Origin: Planctomycetota bacterium
Lineage (GTDB): Bacteria > Planctomycetota > UBA1135
Direction of reading: 5' to 3'
DNA: 64,000 nt
Assembly (NCBI GenBank): GCA_024229395.1
Contig: JAAESM010000037.1
Location: 1 to 64,000, forward strand
Both the position numbers and the translations under genes were made by a program. Below the pieces are notes generated by a model. It was given only the letters and a program-made list of their open reading frames with translations, was not told the origin of the DNA and did not search any database. Below, one piece after another: positions 60,101 to 64,000 of the stretch (its first letter is position 1; each line of letters opens with the position of its first letter).

Positions 60101-61167
60101 TGGCTATCCTCAATGAGGGCCGGTGGGTGCATATCAGCATGGATGGCAGTTATCGCCAACGTGTGTTGGATTACCCCAATTTCGACATCACCAAGCCAGT
60201 TCCGATTGGAGAAGTAGCCGCCTTGTTGTTGCGCGGCCCGAACCAGAAGTTGCGCCTTGAGGTGATTGACCTGGAGAGTGGCGTGTCGGTGATCACACAA
60301 GACATTGACGCCGCGGCCGACCGTTATTCACCGATGGTCGCCAATGATCACTGGTTGTTCGTGCTGCAGGATTCGGTGCGCATCGTGCACCGCGTGGATC
60401 TGCACCAACAAGTGCCGGTCACCAAGATCGATCTGCCCTTCGTACCTTATTGGCCTGACCTGCAGCAAGCGCGCGCCTTCGGTGAAGGCGTGGCCATGCC
60501 AACCAACCGTTCCAATCCGAACAACAATGGTGCGCGCGGTGACAACACCATCGCTGTGGTGCGCCCCAAACAACCGCCGCTGAAACTGTCACTCAGTGAC
60601 TTGGAGTTCGGTCGACTAATCACCAAAGATGGCATCGGTTGGTGGACGCGCCCATTGCGCAATTTGCAGTCACAGATGGGCCCAATGACCCTGAACTGGT
60701 TGGAGCCTGGCACCACCAGGCCTTGGCAACACACTTTCCCGGTCAACAATGTGCGCATCCCGCAACTGATCTCGCGCTCGGCCAGTGCCGTGGCGCCTAG
60801 GGATCACCAACTGCTGGCAATCCACCCAGGAGCCCGTGATAGCGCTGAGCTGCACTGTCTGGAACTCGGCGTTGGTGCCGAACGCTGGGTCGCCACCTTG
60901 GAAGGCTTGCCATTCTCTGGCTTGGCTGACCCATTCGTGGCGCCGCAACGCGGCAGCAACGGTTGGGCAGTACTGTTACGCGAAAGCAATCAACGCCGCG
61001 CTGGCACTCGCCTGCACACCTACTTGATCGATGACTCGGGTACCGTGGTCGACCACTACGTCACGCCAAGTCTCTCCACCAGTCGCTACGCTCAGGAACT
61101 ATATTTGCTTAACGGCTTAGTCGTCCTGCGTAATGACGATCTCCTCACTCTGCTTGGAAAGAAATGA
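57145..61167 (+). CDS. PQQ-binding-like beta-propeller repeat protein
   Basis: TTG start in TTGA overlap. Repeats VVALDLGNGLPRWHFEG, LYAFDALSGDILWRQEV, LLCLDLHTGERLWKSFL, ICAVDANHGQSLWTRTY. Confidence 0.9.
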   Translation: MKRILSFWLPACLMLATVGRAQQELPEGISLLEDRGLATKLDDARAYLAEERWEEAVGLLQEVADAEKSAVISYGGGLFTGAVHNANQLIAGLPEEAQVFRAQMLADRAKSELQEAISPPDLPLLTRIAHRYQGTPSGDQAAALLSELWRDRGYQDLAKVFGAAPLSPLLRAALPQAQPLHTVSAPVFSSIGARELPRLDSEGIQKAWSFSFKNSDALQDLGHRMAFGHGLGFATNGRSVVALDLGNGLPRWHFEGPLGWNDLGSNQDDAFSGGTSPYTMYAPVLADGILLAVIQEPIAIGRVDQYSRIDIRKMMPARRLYAFDALSGDILWRQEVPWMNEMKGQPHELAASPPAIAGGKVYLPVYSAAGTVDLSLLCLDLHTGERLWKSFLTSGTMETNLFGNILSELACPPPVADLDRVIVCSHFGTICAVDANHGQSLWTRTYRRTEVHTRQNGTVSSRKHYFRNNPMAYDGKTLVVAPIDSFFALAINAEDGGLLDLWEARADSVYGVMAHLIGMDRNGAWFSGTNVVHQPFQSSGTNRLRFSPAMYEFANSDSSNLHPGVITHSGVLAMSSRGAAILDPDNLRAQSFAIDRKTMPTTPLGPAQAIHGMVMIMTREGVHALMNPESLLDALASKKLDPGTMQELLLVLESADFDNISLGKRLARTAESLAKEERFAKFANDLKLLSGRTWLRVNETRKGLSQLGELLECPDQRLRIAAASLLLDVQSVADPESPRLEQAIMVLLNSAPQRVLTSMGNYEPFIAALERSEALVAMASRDKAKQHAELVDILLLDNAGHLQVRDQALQDWARRLLDMLLKESEMRALHQQAALDMIARSPVTDSSLRAFGATEAMQDWLREELNSSKGDKPTFKQMLNWVYRFGSSDRPWPEVAEQFRQEMPLPKLPTALDPINGIRMENSWLLHMMEADGSVYAFMQARERNLCHIVRMDSTTSELIASVRIMPGDDSLQNMTSHCHPTPSGVAILNEGRWVHISMDGSYRQRVLDYPNFDITKPVPIGEVAALLLRGPNQKLRLEVIDLESGVSVITQDIDAAADRYSPMVANDHWLFVLQDSVRIVHRVDLHQQVPVTKIDLPFVPYWPDLQQARAFGEGVAMPTNRSNPNNNGARGDNTIAVVRPKQPPLKLSLSDLEFGRLITKDGIGWWTRPLRNLQSQMGPMTLNWLEPGTTRPWQHTFPVNNVRIPQLISRSASAVAPRDHQLLAIHPGARDSAELHCLELGVGAERWVATLEGLPFSGLADPFVAPQRGSNGWAVLLRESNQRRAGTRLHTYLIDDSGTVVDHYVTPSLSTSRYAQELYLLNGLVVLRNDDLLTLLGKK

Positions 61168-62261
61168 TACTCGCTACCTGCTTGCTGCTTTTCCAGACCG
61201 CGCCCGAACCCACCGTTCCAGCCACTCCCCAAATCACGCCTCTGACTGAGGCTGGTTTCGAGGCTGCAGAACGTGGCTTGAAGTACCTCGCCTCCACCCA
61301 AGGCCCCGACGGTTCTTGGGCTGGCGACGTCGGCTACAAGCTCGAAGAGGGTTACCGCGTTTGGAACGAGGATGCTGGTCACGTTGGGGTCACAGCCTTG
61401 GCAGGCATGGCCTTCTTGGCGGGCGGTCATGTACCGGGTCGCGGGCCGTATAAGGACAACGTCGATAAGGCCATCGATTACATCATCAAGCAGGCTAAGA
61501 AAGACGGCTACATCACTGGCAACGAGACACGCCTCTACTCGCATGCCTTCGCCACGCTGTTCCTGGCCGAGGTCTATGGCATGAGCCAGCGTGAAGACCT
61601 GCGTCCCACCTTGCAGAAAGCTGTCGACTTAATCGTGGCTAGTCAGAACAAGGAAGGCGGCTGGCGTTATCAGCCGCACGTGGCCGACGCCGACATGTCG
61701 GTGGCCGCTTGCCAAGTATTGGCCTTGCGTGCCGCGCGTAATAAAGGCATTCAGGTTCCGATCACCACCATCGACGATGCGGTCGAGTATGTGCGCAAGA
61801 GTGCGGTACGCGACAACGATCCGAACTGGAGTCGCTCCTATCAAGCACAACCTGGTGAGTTTCGCTACCAACCTGATTTCCAGTCGCGCGCCAGCTTCCC
61901 GCTGACGGCTGCCGGCATCACCATCCTGCATGGTGCGGGCGTTTACGCCGATGCCGACATCGAGAAAGGCATGGATCGCTTGAAAGCGAGATTGAGTGCC
62001 TTCACCAAGCGTTATGGCGGCCTCGCCAATGGCCACTACTACTTCTACTACGGCCATTACTACGCCGTGCAGGCCTTCCACATCGTCGGTGGCAAGAGCT
62101 ACGAGGATTATCTCCAGGTGATCCAACGCGAGTTGCTGACCATGCAGAAGCCCGATGGCTCGTGGCCAAACCGCACCGGCCCTGGCACCAACTACGGCAC
62201 CGCCACCGCCTGCCTCATCCTGCAGATTCCTAAGGAGTATCTGCCGATCTTCCAACGTTGA
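61164..62261 (+). CDS. Prenyltransferase/squalene-oxidase-like repeat protein
   Basis: AAERGLKYLASTQGPDGSWAGD; QNKEGGWRYQPHVADADMSVAACQVLALRAARN; QKPDGSWPNRTGPGTNYGTATACLILQIP. Confidence 0.9.
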   Translation: MILATCLLLFQTAPEPTVPATPQITPLTEAGFEAAERGLKYLASTQGPDGSWAGDVGYKLEEGYRVWNEDAGHVGVTALAGMAFLAGGHVPGRGPYKDNVDKAIDYIIKQAKKDGYITGNETRLYSHAFATLFLAEVYGMSQREDLRPTLQKAVDLIVASQNKEGGWRYQPHVADADMSVAACQVLALRAARNKGIQVPITTIDDAVEYVRKSAVRDNDPNWSRSYQAQPGEFRYQPDFQSRASFPLTAAGITILHGAGVYADADIEKGMDRLKARLSAFTKRYGGLANGHYYFYYGHYYAVQAFHIVGGKSYEDYLQVIQRELLTMQKPDGSWPNRTGPGTNYGTATACLILQIPKEYLPIFQR

Positions 62262-64000
62262 GTAAGACCCCTCTGCCCGTCGCTATTAAGCAAGCGCTGC
62301 GCTCTTTGGAGCGCCGCCTGTTCGTGGTGTTGTTCGGCTTCGGCATCGGCCGTCTGCTGCGCAACCTCACCGTGTTGGTGCTTGCGGTCTACGCGCTGGA
62401 TCGACTGCTCGCCCCGCCGGTCGCGGTGCGTTGGGTGCTGGCTGGCTTGGCGGTGCTGGTGCTGTTGTTGCGTGCCAAGCGCGACCTATTCAGCCCTCTG
62501 GCTACGCGCCCGCCACGACGCGACTTGGCCGCGATCTGGGAATCGCGCAATCCGCAGCTTGGCGATCGCCTGGCTACCGCCGTGGATATGTATGAGCAGC
62601 AGCACAGCGCTTCGGAACCAATGGTGGAAGCCGTCACTGCACAAGCCGAAGCCCTCTGTGGCGACTTGGATGCTCGCGCAGTCGTGCCAACCGGGCGCGC
62701 GCATCGCAGTCTACTGACCGGTACCGGCGCCATGGCCTTGTTGCTGCTTGGCGTGTGGGGATTCCCCGATGAAGCGGCGATCTTCGCACAACGCCTCAGC
62801 GGCCAAGACATCGCCTGGCCTTCCGACACCACCTTGGTGTTGCTGCCGGCTTATATCGAAGGCACCACCGATGCCGTCGCATTTGACCACGATGGCGCCG
62901 AGGAATACACCTTGGCCGTGGCGCGCGGTTCGGTGATTTCCTTGCGTATACGCGCCGAAGGAGAAGTACCTGAAACGGTACAAGCGCTCGGTTGGAGCCG
63001 CTCACGCCCGATGCACGCTCTTGGCGGCGGCGAGTTCGTGTTGCGCATGCCACCGCTGCATCAAGATGTCACCTTGGAGTTCCGTGGCGGCGATGACACC
63101 GACGGCTACCCGCGTCTGCACCTTCGCGCTGGCGACGCCCCTGGCTTGGCTTCTTGGACGGTCAATACGCAACCACCGAGTTACACCGGCTTGCCCGGTG
63201 AGAGTGGTAACTTCCAGGAGTTGCGCGCCTTGCGTGGCACCCAAGTCTCGATTGACTTCGAACCGAACCGCGAGACTACCGAAGTGGAAGCTGTCTTCCT
63301 GGATGGAAAGCGTCAGCCACTCACTGCTGGAGAAGATGATCAATATCGCTTCGACTTCATGGTGGAAGCATCCGGTGAAGTGCGTTTGTCGATGGTCGGC
63401 CCCGATGGCTTCCGCAACGACAAGGCTGGCATCCTGAAATGGACAGCAACGCCCGACCGCAATCCTGAACCGGAAGTGTTGTTCCCATCGGAACGTTGGC
63501 TGACGGTTCCTGGTGGCAGCGTGCCATTAGTTGTGAATGCGATGGACGACTTTGGTTTGTCCGACGTGACTTTGGTGCGTCATAGCGATGGCCAAGAAGA
63601 TCATGCCATCGAATTGAACTCAGTCCAACAACAGACAGAGTTCCGCCAAGTGTTACGCGTACCGGCACCGGATTCCTTCTCCGGTGAATCTTTTGAAGCG
63701 AACCGTTATCGCTTCCTGTTCAGCGCCAGCGATGCCGCCGAGCCGGTCAACAACACCGCTACGGTCAAGTCGCCATGGATTGAAGTGGTGCCCATGGAAA
63801 CTGAGGAGCAACGGCTGGCCGAGCGGATCATTGCTCTACGCGAAGACCTGGAAGGCCTGCGCGATCGCAGCGCTGGCTTTGCCGATGACACCACCGCCCC
63901 ACCGAGTGCCCAACAAACGCGGCGTTTGGTGCGTGAGTTGGACAGTGCCCTGGGCGAGGCCGAAGGCTTCTTGCTCGAGCGTCTCTACTCCAATCTTGAT
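62258..64000 (+). CDS. DUF4175-like membrane protein, 3' truncated by window edge (not in ORF track)
   Basis: TTG start in TTGA overlap. Open frame to 64000: LSKTPLPVAIKQALRSLERRLFVVLFGFGIGRLLRNLTVLVLAVYALDRLL...MVEASGEVRLSMVGPDGFRNDK...EGFLLERLYSNLD. Family name is a tentative inference. Confidence 0.85.
   Translation, partial: MSKTPLPVAIKQALRSLERRLFVVLFGFGIGRLLRNLTVLVLAVYALDRLLAPPVAVRWVLAGLAVLVLLLRAKRDLFSPLATRPPRRDLAAIWESRNPQLGDRLATAVDMYEQQHSASEPMVEAVTAQAEALCGDLDARAVVPTGRAHRSLLTGTGAMALLLLGVWGFPDEAAIFAQRLSGQDIAWPSDTTLVLLPAYIEGTTDAVAFDHDGAEEYTLAVARGSVISLRIRAEGEVPETVQALGWSRSRPMHALGGGEFVLRMPPLHQDVTLEFRGGDDTDGYPRLHLRAGDAPGLASWTVNTQPPSYTGLPGESGNFQELRALRGTQVSIDFEPNRETTEVEAVFLDGKRQPLTAGEDDQYRFDFMVEASGEVRLSMVGPDGFRNDKAGILKWTATPDRNPEPEVLFPSERWLTVPGGSVPLVVNAMDDFGLSDVTLVRHSDGQEDHAIELNSVQQQTEFRQVLRVPAPDSFSGESFEANRYRFLFSASDAAEPVNNTATVKSPWIEVVPMETEEQRLAERIIALREDLEGLRDRSAGFADDTTAPPSAQQTRRLVRELDSALGEAEGFLLERLYSNLD

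Overview
Gene-dense bacterial chromosome window. The gene content suggests Planctomycetota or a related lineage: DUF1080, a MoxR/DUF58/BatA/PQQ cluster, and many secreted proteins sharing one C-terminal module. This assignment is an inference, with no marker gene tested. I annotate about 40 CDSs, one initiator tRNA, and several terminator hairpins. Recognisable blocks: RND efflux (1-3740); tandem paralogous secreted proteins (4336-6802); PHP hydrolase, rhodanese, DoxX and alpha/beta hydrolase (6834-10700); a secreted-protein region with a recurrent ~100-aa C-terminal module (14244-26415); secreted peptidases (M61, retropepsin-like, M24, M1, M28); a scar of a truncated secreted gene joined to a transposase fragment beside tRNA-fMet (36736-37260); a metabolic cluster with an AroD-AroE-AroK fusion, a DUF2520-type protein, ispE, panC, folK and pssA (39643-45631); ABC-F; and a tightly coupled eno/FtsB-like/moxR/DUF58/batA/PQQ/prenyltransferase-like/DUF4175-like operon running off the window end. 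The most interesting items are the shared C-terminal module, the trifunctional shikimate-pathway fusion, and the coupled MoxR operon. No CRISPR array, rRNA, prophage or intact IS was found.
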